This document shows, piece by piece, positions 9,126 to 17,666 of a stretch of DNA of 64,000 nt. The first letter of the stretch is position 1, and every line of letters starts with the position of its first letter. Origin of the DNA: an uncultured Lachnospiraceae bacterium (lineage in GTDB: Bacteria > Bacillota > Clostridia > Lachnospirales > Lachnospiraceae); NCBI GenBank assembly GCA_945919795.1, contig CAMEJJ010000002.1:1-64000 (forward strand), in the 5' to 3' direction. Below the pieces are notes generated by a model. The model was given only the letters and a program-made list of their open reading frames with translations. It had not been told where the DNA came from and ran no database searches. Both the position numbers and the translations under genes were made by a program.

Positions 9126-9154
9126 TTGATTCTTTTATCCGGCTGTGTTAAGAT
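9126..9154 (+). promoter_or_regulatory. Predicted promoter of tRNA-Leu
   Basis: TTGATT, a 17-base spacer and TAAGAT end 24 bases before the tRNA. Confidence 0.55.
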
Positions 9155-9178
9155 AAACTTCGGTTGTGAAAACAATAT

Positions 9179-9261
9179 GCCGGTGTGTCGGAATGGCAGA
9201 CGAGGCAGACTCAAAATCTGTTGTGGGCAACCACGTGCGGGTTCAAGTCCCGCCACCGGCA
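9179..9261 (+). tRNA. tRNA-Leu (anticodon CAA)
   Basis: The 83-base class II tRNA has a long variable arm. The acceptor arms GCCGGTG / CACCGGC pair perfectly, with discriminator A at 9261. The anticodon stem GCAGA / TCTGT encloses the loop CTCAAAA, giving anticodon CAA, which reads UUG. The T arm is CGGGTTCAAGTCCCG. CCA is not encoded. The gene has its own promoter and terminator. Confidence 0.95.
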
Positions 9262-9266
9262 GTATG

Positions 9267-9292
9267 AAACACCGATAAATTCGGTGTTTTTT
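9267..9292 (+). terminator. Intrinsic terminator of tRNA-Leu
   Basis: AAACACCGA, a short loop and TCGGTGTTT form a strong stem that ends in a T tract six bases after the tRNA. Confidence 0.85.
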
Positions 9293-9334
9293 CATTTTTA
9301 ACATGATTACTCGTGATTACTTTCAAAAAAATAC

Positions 9335-9354
9335 ACAGGAAAGGAGAATCCTGT
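9335..9354 (+). other. Small hairpin presenting a GGAG loop
   Basis: ACAGGA and TCCTGT form a six-pair stem with the loop AAGGAGAA. No convincing reading frame starts after it, and a terminator-like hairpin follows at 9372. It could be part of a short untranslated RNA between the two terminators, but I found no clear promoter. Confidence 0.25.
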
Positions 9355-9371
9355 ACAAGTGCTACTAAAGA

Positions 9372-9401
9372 TAAATCGACCACAAATCGGTTTATTTTTT
9401 T
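9372..9401 (+). terminator. Terminator-like hairpin
   Basis: TAAATCGA, a seven-base loop and TCGGTTTA (one G-T pair) are followed by a T run. It lies 80 bases after the tRNA terminator, where no gene is seen. Confidence 0.5.
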
Positions 9402-9439
9402 GCAAAGATTTATAGAAAAACTTTTAGAAACTTTTTTAA

Positions 9440-9468
9440 TTGACTTTCGATTGAGTTTTATATATGAA
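9440..9468 (+). promoter_or_regulatory. Possible promoter for the anti-sigma-like gene and polA
   Basis: TTGACT, a 17-base spacer and TATGAA lie about 50 bases before the start at 9519. The -35 box is good and the -10 box is weak. Confidence 0.35.
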
Positions 9469-9518
9469 AAGATGGTAAATTTCTATATTATTTGTTACAA
9501 TAACTGTGGGTGATTGGA

Positions 9519-9839
9519 ATGAATTGTAAAGAGTTTGAAAAAGAAATTCCATGTTTTATTCATGATAATCTGGAAGAAAGGCTGTTACCGGATTTTGTGG
9601 ATCATGTCAAGCATTGCAAGGATTGCGAAGAAGAACTGGCAATTCAATATTTGACTACAGAAGGTTTGATACGTCTCGAAAAAGGAGCATCTTTTTCTTT
9701 GGATAAAGAATTATCCTTAAAGATTGGAAAAGCATCCCGGATTGTGCGATTACGCAATAAAATTGATTTAATATGTCGTAATATCGAGATATTTTCAATT
9801 ATCGTATTATGTCTGACATTATTGATATTATTTGTATAA
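9519..9839 (+). CDS. Zinc-finger anti-sigma-factor-like membrane protein
   Basis: The 106-residue protein starts with an anti-sigma zinc-finger-like region: C3, then the signature H29-x3-C33-x2-C36. It ends with a hydrophobic anchor at about 85-105. Such proteins hold a sigma factor at the membrane. No sigma factor gene is adjacent, so the partner is unknown. It could also be a zinc-binding membrane protein with another job. The ATG at 9519 has GGGTGA five bases upstream and is preferred over the GTG at 9510. polA starts 11 bases after the stop. Confidence 0.6.
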   Translation: MNCKEFEKEIPCFIHDNLEERLLPDFVDHVKHCKDCEEELAIQYLTTEGLIRLEKGASFSLDKELSLKIGKASRIVRLRNKIDLICRNIEIFSIIVLCLTLLILFV

Positions 9840-9850
9840 AGAGGTTTGGA

Positions 9851-12496
9851 ATGGCAAAAAAGTTAGTTTTAATTGACGGTCACAGTATTTTAAACAGAGC
9901 ATTTTACGGAGTTCCGGAATTGACAAATTCCGAGGGGCTTCATACCAATGCTATCTATGGTTTTTTAAATATTCTGTTCAAGCTTTTAGATGAAGAAAAG
10001 CCGGATGCGTTAGCTGTTGCTTTTGATTTATCTGCACCTACATTCCGTCATAAGATGTATGACGCATATAAGGGAACCAGAAAAGGAATGCCGGATGAAC
10101 TAAGAGAGCAGGTACCTGTTATGAAAGAGGTACTTAAGGCCATGAATGTCCTGATTATGGAAAAAGAAGGCTATGAAGCAGATGATATTTTGGGAACCAT
10201 GGCAAAAAAGGCAGAAAAAGAGGGCTATGAAGTATCATTGGTTTCCGGTGACAGGGATTTATTGCAGATTGCTTCTGAACATATCAAAATCAGGCTTCCC
10301 AAGACAAAGGGAGCCCGGACCGAAATTGAAGATTATTACGCAAAAGATGTGTTGGAAAAATATCAGGTAACACCTTTGCAGTTTATCGAATTAAAAGCGC
10401 TTATGGGCGATGCATCCGACAATATTCCCGGCGTTCCCAAAGTCGGTGAAAAGACGGCAACTTCTTTGATGGTAGAATACCGGTCTTTGGATGGTATTTA
10501 TGAACATGTCGAAGAAATTACTAAAAAGAGTATCAAAGAAACGCTGGTTGAAAACAAAGAGCTTGCTTATCTGAGTTTAAAGCTTGCTACTATTTGTATT
10601 GATGCGGATATTCCTTTTACTCTTGAAGATGCCAAAATGGATGATTTGTTTACAAAAGAGGCATATAACTGGTGTATAAAGCTGAATTTTAAAAATATGA
10701 TGAATAGATTTGATACATCTTCTGTTGTGGAACAGGAACCCTTTGAAATGATTCCCGTTACGGATATTTTGGAGGTTGATTCTGTTTTTGCACAATGTGA
10801 AAAAAAGAAGAAGGCTTCTCTATTTGTCTTTGAAGAAAATCACCGTATGCTGGCGCTTTCCGTTTCCTGTGAACCGCGAAAAGCATATGTCATTTTCATA
10901 GAAAACTTTATAACGCAGGATTATCTTGAGAAAAAAATCAGTACTTTGTCGGAAACTGCCGATCAAGAGCATCCGTTGATTGTTTTTGATGTAAAAAAAC
11001 TGTATCCTTATTCCAGAGCAACGGAAACATCCAAATATTTCGATGCCAAGCTTGCGGCATATTTGATTAATCCTAATCACAAGGAATATCAGATGGAAGA
11101 TATTGCCGGAGATTATGCGCAAATAAATTGTTTGGATTATAAAACTGTTTTTGGAAAAGAAAAGCCGGAAACGGTTGTATCTGACAGTAATCAGGAATTT
11201 TTAAATTTTATGGGATTAAGGGCAATCTCTTTATTAGCATCCTATGAACCGCTTCGCACAATGCTTGTAGACTACAATATGCTAACTCTTTATTATAAAA
11301 TTGACCTTCCGCTGACCTATGTTTTGTATGATATGGAAAAAGAAGGGGTTAGAGTAGATGATAATGACCTTGCAAAATACAGTGAAGAACTTGGTCAGAA
11401 AATAGACGAAGTCGAGCAAAAGATATTTGCTCAGGTTGGTGAGACCTTTAATATTAATTCTCCTAAGCAGTTAGGTGAAATTCTATTTGAAAAAATGGGG
11501 TTGAAAGGCGGAAAGAAAACAAAAACAGGTTATTCCACAGCGGCAGATGTATTGGAGAAACTTGCGGTAGATTATCCTGTTGTTGCGGATATTTTAGAAT
11601 ACCGTGCTTTGACGAAGTTAAAATCCACATACGCTGACGGACTTGTTACCTATATTGATGAAAACAGCCGGATTCATACTTCATTCAATCAGATGATAAC
11701 CGCAACCGGACGTTTGTCATCAACAGAACCCAATTTACAAAATATTCCTATGCGTACGGAAATGGGCAGAATGATACGAAAAGTCTTTAAGGCAAAAAAG
11801 GGATGTGTCCTCGTTGATGCGGATTATTCCCAGATTGAACTTCGTATCCTGGCGCACTGTTCTAACGATCAGGAATTGATTGCTGCTTATCAGTCCGGGA
11901 CGGATATTCACCGTATTACCGCATCCAAGGTGTTTCATGTGCCGCTTGATGAAGTCACGAGTCTGCAAAGAAGAAATGCGAAAGCAGTCAATTTTGGAAT
12001 TGTATATGGAATCAGTGCTTTTGGATTAAGTCAGGATATTAACTGCTCCCAAAAAGAAGCAGCTCAGTATATGAAACAGTATTTTGAAACCTATCCCGAT
12101 GTAAAAAAATATCTGGAACAGACTGTTTCAGATGCAAAGGAAAAAGGCTATACCACCACTTTGTTTGACCGTAGAAGACCTATGCCCGAGTTATCAAACA
12201 GCAATCATATGATACGGCAATTCGGTGAACGTGCCGCGATGAATGCGCCAATTCAGGGAACAGCGGCCGATATCATAAAAATTGCGATGATTGATGTATA
12301 TCATGGTCTGAAAAACGCCGGATTGAAGTCCAAATTAATCTTGCAGATTCACGATGAATTATTGATTGAAGCATATGAAGATGAACTAGAACAGGTTAAA
12401 GAAATATTAGCAGATAAAATGCAGCATGCCGTATCATTGGCGGTACCGATGGAAATTGATTTGAATGTCGGATCTACATGGTATGATGCACATTAG
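9851..12496 (+). CDS. polA: DNA polymerase I
   Basis: The 881-residue enzyme fills gaps in DNA repair and removes Okazaki primers. Residues 1 to about 290 are the 5'-3' nuclease (LIDGHSILNRAFYG, GYEADDILG, SGDRDLLQI, GDASDNIPGVPKVG). The middle part has the size of the 3'-5' exonuclease domain but lacks the usual DxE metal ligands, as in Bacillus, so proofreading is probably absent. The polymerase part has motif A (DADYSQIELR), motif B (RRNAKAVNFGIVYG) and motif C (QIHDELLIE). The ATG at 9851 follows AAAGAGG. An upstream in-frame start would add an unlikely leader overlapping the previous gene. coaE follows nine bases later. Confidence 0.97.
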   Translation: MAKKLVLIDGHSILNRAFYGVPELTNSEGLHTNAIYGFLNILFKLLDEEKPDALAVAFDLSAPTFRHKMYDAYKGTRKGMPDELREQVPVMKEVLKAMNVLIMEKEGYEADDILGTMAKKAEKEGYEVSLVSGDRDLLQIASEHIKIRLPKTKGARTEIEDYYAKDVLEKYQVTPLQFIELKALMGDASDNIPGVPKVGEKTATSLMVEYRSLDGIYEHVEEITKKSIKETLVENKELAYLSLKLATICIDADIPFTLEDAKMDDLFTKEAYNWCIKLNFKNMMNRFDTSSVVEQEPFEMIPVTDILEVDSVFAQCEKKKKASLFVFEENHRMLALSVSCEPRKAYVIFIENFITQDYLEKKISTLSETADQEHPLIVFDVKKLYPYSRATETSKYFDAKLAAYLINPNHKEYQMEDIAGDYAQINCLDYKTVFGKEKPETVVSDSNQEFLNFMGLRAISLLASYEPLRTMLVDYNMLTLYYKIDLPLTYVLYDMEKEGVRVDDNDLAKYSEELGQKIDEVEQKIFAQVGETFNINSPKQLGEILFEKMGLKGGKKTKTGYSTAADVLEKLAVDYPVVADILEYRALTKLKSTYADGLVTYIDENSRIHTSFNQMITATGRLSSTEPNLQNIPMRTEMGRMIRKVFKAKKGCVLVDADYSQIELRILAHCSNDQELIAAYQSGTDIHRITASKVFHVPLDEVTSLQRRNAKAVNFGIVYGISAFGLSQDINCSQKEAAQYMKQYFETYPDVKKYLEQTVSDAKEKGYTTTLFDRRRPMPELSNSNHMIRQFGERAAMNAPIQGTAADIIKIAMIDVYHGLKNAGLKSKLILQIHDELLIEAYEDELEQVKEILADKMQHAVSLAVPMEIDLNVGSTWYDAH

Positions 12497-12505
12497 GAAT
12501 ACACT

Positions 12506-13099
12506 ATGAAAACAATTGGAATTACCGGCGGTGTTGGTGCCGGAAAATCATTGGTTTTGGATTATATCCAAAAGCATTATCGTGCAAAAGTCTATTTGGC
12601 AGATGAAATAGCCAATACATTAAAGCTTCCCGGCAATCTTTGTTATCGGGATATTGTCAGTCTGCTCGGTGAAGATGTTTTGTGTGAAGATAAAACCATT
12701 GACAAAAATAAAATGGCAGAAAGAATATTTTCACAAAAAGATTTGCTTGAAAAAGTAAATGCCATCATTCATCCTGCTGTAAAACAATTTGTCATAAATG
12801 AAATTGAGCAGGAACGAAAAAAAGGTGAAATAGATTATTTTATTTTAGAAGCAGCACTTTTAATAGAAGATCATTATGATCAAATTTTAGATGAGTTATG
12901 GTATGTGTATGCCAATCCGGATGTTCGTACTAACCGATTAAAGGAAAGCCGCAATTATTCCGAAGAAAAAATTGCAGGGATAATGTCGTCCCAATTATCG
13001 GAAGAAGAATTTCGCAAACATTGTAAAGTCATGATTAACAATGATTCAGATGTAGAATATCTTTATTTTCAAATAGACAGTCATTTGGAGGAAGAATAA
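12506..13099 (+). CDS. coaE: Dephospho-CoA kinase
   Basis: The enzyme phosphorylates dephospho-CoA, the last step of coenzyme A synthesis. The 197-residue protein has the P-loop GGVGAGKS (8-15) and the family segment YLADEIANTLKLPG where CoaE proteins contact substrate. A second region (FILEAALLIEDHYD) is also typical. The start lies nine bases after polA, whose stop region (TAGGA) supplies the ribosome site. The next gene starts right after its stop, so polA, coaE and the FtsA-like gene look like one operon. Confidence 0.93.
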   Translation: MKTIGITGGVGAGKSLVLDYIQKHYRAKVYLADEIANTLKLPGNLCYRDIVSLLGEDVLCEDKTIDKNKMAERIFSQKDLLEKVNAIIHPAVKQFVINEIEQERKKGEIDYFILEAALLIEDHYDQILDELWYVYANPDVRTNRLKESRNYSEEKIAGIMSSQLSEEEFRKHCKVMINNDSDVEYLYFQIDSHLEEE

Positions 13100-15685
13100 T
13101 TGGCTACTGATAAAAATGCAAAATCAACAACTTATGTATATGGTCTTGATATTGGTACTCGCAGTATTGTGGGCACGGTCGGATATCGTCAAAAGGATTG
13201 TTTCGTTGTCGTTGCACAGCAATCCATTGAGCACGAATCAAGAGCTATGATCGATGGTCAGATTCATGACATAAATACGGTCAGTGAAACCATTCGCGAA
13301 GTGACTGATATCTTAGAAGCGCGTATTAAACAACCGTTAAAGCAGGTTTGTATTGCGGCCGCAGGTCGTGTATTAAAGACTGTCACAGTTCATGTTGATA
13401 TGGATCTGGAAGGCGAAAAAACGATCTCAAAAGAAGATATTTTTGCATTGGATTCTCTGGGGATTGAAAAAGCATATGAAACGTTTTCCAAAAGCGATGA
13501 TTTTGATGAAAATATGAAGTTCTATTGCGTCGGTTATTCCGTTATGCATTATTACATGAACGGTTATCCGATGAATCAGTTGGAAAATCATAAGGCAAAA
13601 GAGATATCCGCTGATCTGATTGCTACATTTCTGCCGGATGATGTGGTGGATGGTTTATATAAATCCGTGGAACTGGCAGGGTTGGAGGTTGCAAATCTTA
13701 CCTTAGAGCCGATTGCAGCAATTGAGCTTGCAATTCCCGAAATGTATCGCATGTTGAATATTGCGTTAATTGATGTCGGTGCCGGAACATCGGATATTTC
13801 CATTACAAAGGATGGCAGTATCATTGCCTATGGAATGCTCCCCATTGCAGGAGACTGCCTTACCGAAGATATTGCCAGACATTGCCTGGTTGATTTCCAG
13901 ACTGCAGAAACAATCAAACGCGGAATTACAGAGCAGGATTTTGTAGAATACAAAGATATTATGGGAATTCCCCAAAAGATATCCAAAGAGGAAGTCTTAT
14001 CCGTGATTTCCGATAATCTTGAGAATATGTCTCGGCTTGCGGCTGAAAAAATAAAAGAATTAAATGGAAATAAACCGGTTAGCGCCGTATTTGTTGTTGG
14101 TGGTGGCGGAAAGATTGATACATATACTGATCGTGTTGCTAAGCACCTTGGAATTGCTCCTGAGCGTTGTGCTGTTCGAGGAGAAGAAGTAATGACAAAA
14201 GTGGATTTTATGGAAAAAGATGTCGTGAAAGATTCGCTTTTGGTTACTCCGATTGGTATTTGTTTAAATTATTATGAGCAGAGTAACAACTTTATCTTTG
14301 TGAATTTTAATGAAAAACGGATTAAATTATATGATAATAATCATTTAGCCATTGTAGATGCAGCCATTTTAGCCGAGTTTCCTAACGAAGATCTCTTTCC
14401 AAAACGCGGCGAATCATTAGATTTTATTTTAAACGGACAGGCAATGTCATTAAGAGGTAAGAGAGGGGAATCCGCAACCGTATGGCTAAACGGCGAAGAG
14501 GCTGATATCCATGCATCCATACGCAGCAATGACATTATCCGGGTTGTTCCGTCGACTGCAGGTGAAAAGGCTTCCATGGTTGTGTCAAAATTGCCCGGAT
14601 ATAATGGTAATCTGACGATTAAGTTTGAAGAAAGTGAGATGCTTCTTCCGAAGTTAGCAAGTGTTAACGGGAAACTGCAATCAGCATATTATCAGATTCA
14701 GGATGGCGATGTTGTTGAGCTGATGGATTATTATACGGTTCTTCAAATTGCAGAATTTATGGATGTTTCCGCTGAAAGTATAAAAAACGTCTGGGTCAAT
14801 CATGAGAAGGCCGGGCTGGATACTAAAGTATATCACAATTTCTCAGTTTCTTTTGAAATGAAAGATGATTCGGATGCTGATATATCATCTGAAAGTGCCA
14901 ACACATCATCTGAAAATACTGTCGGATATATGATGACAAAAACAGATGAAACAATGATAGACAAAGTAGCGATAAACAAAGCAGCAATAGACAAAGCAAC
15001 AACACAAGTCGTAGAAAATTCCAATGAAACGTCTGCACTTTCTGCATTGGAAAAGGCAAAACAAAGTGCGCAAAAAACGATTGAAAAATTACAGTTTGAA
15101 CATGCAGAAGAAAGTTTGATGGCCATGATACAGTCGGCCATGAATCCGGAAAGTACAAAGGCATCAGATACTGCTTCTGACAAGGTGAATGTGAAACCTG
15201 AACCTCTAAAAATCAATAAAAGTGCAAAAGAGTTATATAGCAGTATTCAGAGTAATATCAGTCGGATTAAGAGCGGAGAGGATATTGTACAAATCCGAAA
15301 GGAAGCAATGGAGGATGATAATTCTCATATTTCAAAAGATATAAACAGAGGAAATAATACACAATTCAGGAAACAAACAATTGCGCAAGATGCTTCTTTG
15401 ATTCAGACTGAAACAGGCGAAGAGGTGCCGCCGATTCTGCCTCCGCCTACAGTGGAAGTCATCAATGGAAAAACTACGCAGACCATACATGTTTTAGTTA
15501 ACGGTAAGCCCGTTACACTGAAAGGCAAAGCGGATTATATTTATGTGGATGTTTTCGAATTTTATGAATTTGATTTATCGAAGCCACAGGGTAAAGCTGT
15601 TGTGACGATGATTAACGGACGGGATGCACAATATGTCGAACCATTGTCAAACGGTGATGAACTTCAGATATACTGGAGAGATTAA
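13100..15685 (+). CDS. FtsA-like ATPase with C-terminal beta-grasp-like modules
   Basis: The first ~390 of 861 residues match the FtsA/PilM actin-like fold: phosphate-1 loop YGLDIGTRSIVG, an inserted subdomain, phosphate-2 loop ALIDVGAGTSDIS and the adenosine motif VVGGGGK. Known FtsA tethers FtsZ to the membrane, but it has about 420 residues and ends in an amphipathic helix. Here the C-terminal half instead holds short segments (about 440-580, and again 790-861) with VNGK...DGDVVEL patterns like ThiS/TGS beta-grasp folds. A low-complexity, probably disordered region at about 590-780 separates them. The start codon is TTG with GGAGG nine bases upstream. Its exact role, in division, a filament or an envelope machine, is not known. 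Confidence 0.75.
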   Translation: MATDKNAKSTTYVYGLDIGTRSIVGTVGYRQKDCFVVVAQQSIEHESRAMIDGQIHDINTVSETIREVTDILEARIKQPLKQVCIAAAGRVLKTVTVHVDMDLEGEKTISKEDIFALDSLGIEKAYETFSKSDDFDENMKFYCVGYSVMHYYMNGYPMNQLENHKAKEISADLIATFLPDDVVDGLYKSVELAGLEVANLTLEPIAAIELAIPEMYRMLNIALIDVGAGTSDISITKDGSIIAYGMLPIAGDCLTEDIARHCLVDFQTAETIKRGITEQDFVEYKDIMGIPQKISKEEVLSVISDNLENMSRLAAEKIKELNGNKPVSAVFVVGGGGKIDTYTDRVAKHLGIAPERCAVRGEEVMTKVDFMEKDVVKDSLLVTPIGICLNYYEQSNNFIFVNFNEKRIKLYDNNHLAIVDAAILAEFPNEDLFPKRGESLDFILNGQAMSLRGKRGESATVWLNGEEADIHASIRSNDIIRVVPSTAGEKASMVVSKLPGYNGNLTIKFEESEMLLPKLASVNGKLQSAYYQIQDGDVVELMDYYTVLQIAEFMDVSAESIKNVWVNHEKAGLDTKVYHNFSVSFEMKDDSDADISSESANTSSENTVGYMMTKTDETMIDKVAINKAAIDKATTQVVENSNETSALSALEKAKQSAQKTIEKLQFEHAEESLMAMIQSAMNPESTKASDTASDKVNVKPEPLKINKSAKELYSSIQSNISRIKSGEDIVQIRKEAMEDDNSHISKDINRGNNTQFRKQTIAQDASLIQTETGEEVPPILPPPTVEVINGKTTQTIHVLVNGKPVTLKGKADYIYVDVFEFYEFDLSKPQGKAVVTMINGRDAQYVEPLSNGDELQIYWRD

Positions 15686-15706
15686 ATTACAACTTGGAGA
15701 TTACTT

Positions 15707-16504
15707 ATGAGAATGTTAAGTATTGCCAGTGGAAGCAGTGGAAACTGCATCTATATCGGCAATGATCATACACATATTCTGGTTGATTCCGGGATCAGCA
15801 AAAAAAGAATTGAAGCAGGATTGAATACTATCGGATTAACGGTAGCGGATTTATCAGCTATTTTTGTCACTCATGAACATAAAGATCATATTGGTGGAAT
15901 TGGTGTTTTGACAAGAAAGTGTCAGGCTCCTGTATATGCCACAAAAGAAACGGTTAGTTGTATATTGGGAGATCCTTCTCTTGGAAAGCTCGATCATGAA
16001 CAGTTTGTTGCTATTATGCCAAATGAAGAAATTTGTATTGGAGATATGATAATTGAACCCATGAAAATTTCTCATGATGCTGTCAATCCAGTTTGTTATC
16101 GATTTTTTGATGGGAATAAAAAAGCTGCGATTGCGACGGATCTTGGTTATGTAACAGAAGAGAATGAAGAAAAACTATGTGGGATGGATTTGTTGCTTCT
16201 TGAGTCAAATCATGACATACAGATGTTGCAGGTCGGATCCTATCCATATTATCTCAAACAGCGTATTTTGGGAAATCAGGGACATTTATCCAATGAAGCA
16301 GCCGGAAGATTGCTTAGTCGCATTGCACATGATGATTTGAAAAAAATATATCTGGGACATCTGAGCCAGGAAAATAATTTACCACAGCTTGCTTATGAGG
16401 CAGTCCGACTGGAAATAACGATGGGAAATAATCCCTATCAGGCATCGGATTTTGACATTGAAGTGGCAAAACGAAGTGAGCCGTCGACACTGTTTGAGTT
16501 TTAG
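15707..16504 (+). CDS. Metallo-beta-lactamase-fold hydrolase, YycJ/WalJ family
   Basis: The 265-residue protein has the metal site HEHKDH (H56, H58, D60, H61) and begins with the SIASGSSGNC segment typical of YycJ. Bacillus YycJ is a DNA exonuclease linked to mismatch repair and sits near the walKR genes. Here it lies behind the FtsA-like gene instead. The ATG at 15707 follows TTGGAGA and starts 21 bases after the previous stop, so co-transcription is likely. It converges on the apbE gene, with 72 bases between and no clear terminator. Confidence 0.9.
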   Translation: MRMLSIASGSSGNCIYIGNDHTHILVDSGISKKRIEAGLNTIGLTVADLSAIFVTHEHKDHIGGIGVLTRKCQAPVYATKETVSCILGDPSLGKLDHEQFVAIMPNEEICIGDMIIEPMKISHDAVNPVCYRFFDGNKKAAIATDLGYVTEENEEKLCGMDLLLLESNHDIQMLQVGSYPYYLKQRILGNQGHLSNEAAGRLLSRIAHDDLKKIYLGHLSQENNLPQLAYEAVRLEITMGNNPYQASDFDIEVAKRSEPSTLFEF

Positions 16505-16576
16505 TCTCATGTTGTTTTGTGCACTGAATTTATATGTTGAATTTAGGTGCTGTATTTATGGGATGTATTTATGTGC

Positions 16577-17623
16577 TTATTGCTCATTTTCATTGAAATT
16601 TATTTTAATAATTTCATAATTATTGGTCACCAGAATGGCAGAAACATCCGGCTGATTTATTAAGTATTCCATCGCTTTTTCTTTTCCCAATAAGATACAG
16701 GTTGTGCTAAGTGCATCTGCCTGCATGGAAGTATCGGCAATGATGGTTGCCGATAATAAGTCTGTGTCAACCGGAGAGCCTGTTTTGGGATTGATGATAT
16801 GATGATAAAGAGTATCATCTACTTTGAAATATCTTTCGTATATGCCGCTGGTAACAACAGACCGGCCGGAAACCGGAAATTTATCAATAAAGGTTTCTTT
16901 ATCAAATGGTTTTTCGATGCCTACTATAAACGCCTGACCGGAAGGTTTTTGCCCTAATGTTAATACGTTGCCACCAAGATTTATGATGGCATTTTCAATG
17001 TCGTTTTCAATCAGGTATTCTTTGATTTTGTCTGCAATATAACCTTTGGCAATAAAACCCAGGTCGATTTGCGCATCCGGATCAGACAAAGTGACGGTAT
17101 AATTTGTTTCATCTAAAATAATCATGTGATAATCAACATGTTTCAGTGCTTTCTGAATTTTGCTGTCAGAAGGAATTGCTGTAGAAGCTGCATTTTCATC
17201 CTGTGTGGAAAAATTCCACAGATCTTTTGCGCCTGAGACGGTAATATCAATCAGACCATTGGTTTTTTCGCTGTACTTAATAGATTCCTTTATGAGCATG
17301 AATGTTTCCGGATGAACACAAACCGGTTTACCGTCTGCATGATTGATTTGATCAATGTCGCTGCCTTTTATGGTTTTACTAAGCATGTTTTCATACTCTG
17401 CACATAAAGAATTGACCTGATCGATAACAAGTTCGGCATCTTTTTTCGTAAGGGTGTTGCCGGAAGTGTTTTCATAGACGCTTATGCTTATAATGGTATC
17501 AAAAGCTAGTGAGGTTCCGGTTGCAAGCGGAATATCGGATGGTGCTTTGGAACATCCGGTCATCAGAATAAACATAGAGAAAATAATCAGTTGTAATAAA
17601 GTGTAAAATAATTTGTGTTTCAT
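16577..17623 (-). CDS. apbE: FAD:protein FMN transferase (ApbE) lipoprotein
   Basis: ApbE attaches FMN from FAD to threonine in redox proteins such as RNF/NQR subunits. The 348-residue protein starts with a lipoprotein signal (hydrophobic stretch, then LMTGC), so it should be anchored outside the membrane. Family motifs are DLGFIAKGYIADKI, NLGGNV and the C-terminal ADTSMQADALST, with HHIINPKTGSP in between. The ATG at 17623 is chosen because the signal peptide begins there, although no ribosome site is visible. It diverges from the GH25-like gene, with only 43 bases between starts. No RNF genes are in the window. Confidence 0.93.
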   Translation of the reverse strand: MKHKLFYTLLQLIIFSMFILMTGCSKAPSDIPLATGTSLAFDTIISISVYENTSGNTLTKKDAELVIDQVNSLCAEYENMLSKTIKGSDIDQINHADGKPVCVHPETFMLIKESIKYSEKTNGLIDITVSGAKDLWNFSTQDENAASTAIPSDSKIQKALKHVDYHMIILDETNYTVTLSDPDAQIDLGFIAKGYIADKIKEYLIENDIENAIINLGGNVLTLGQKPSGQAFIVGIEKPFDKETFIDKFPVSGRSVVTSGIYERYFKVDDTLYHHIINPKTGSPVDTDLLSATIIADTSMQADALSTTCILLGKEKAMEYLINQPDVSAILVTNNYEIIKINFNENEQ

Positions 17624-17666
17624 AGAATTATCATAGCACAAAATAAATAGTTAGGATGAAGAAATT

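Noticed and set aside
9313-9513. 66-residue frame between tRNA-Leu and the anti-sigma-like gene
   Set aside because: It crosses a hairpin and a terminator, has no ribosome site, and its product is not protein-like.
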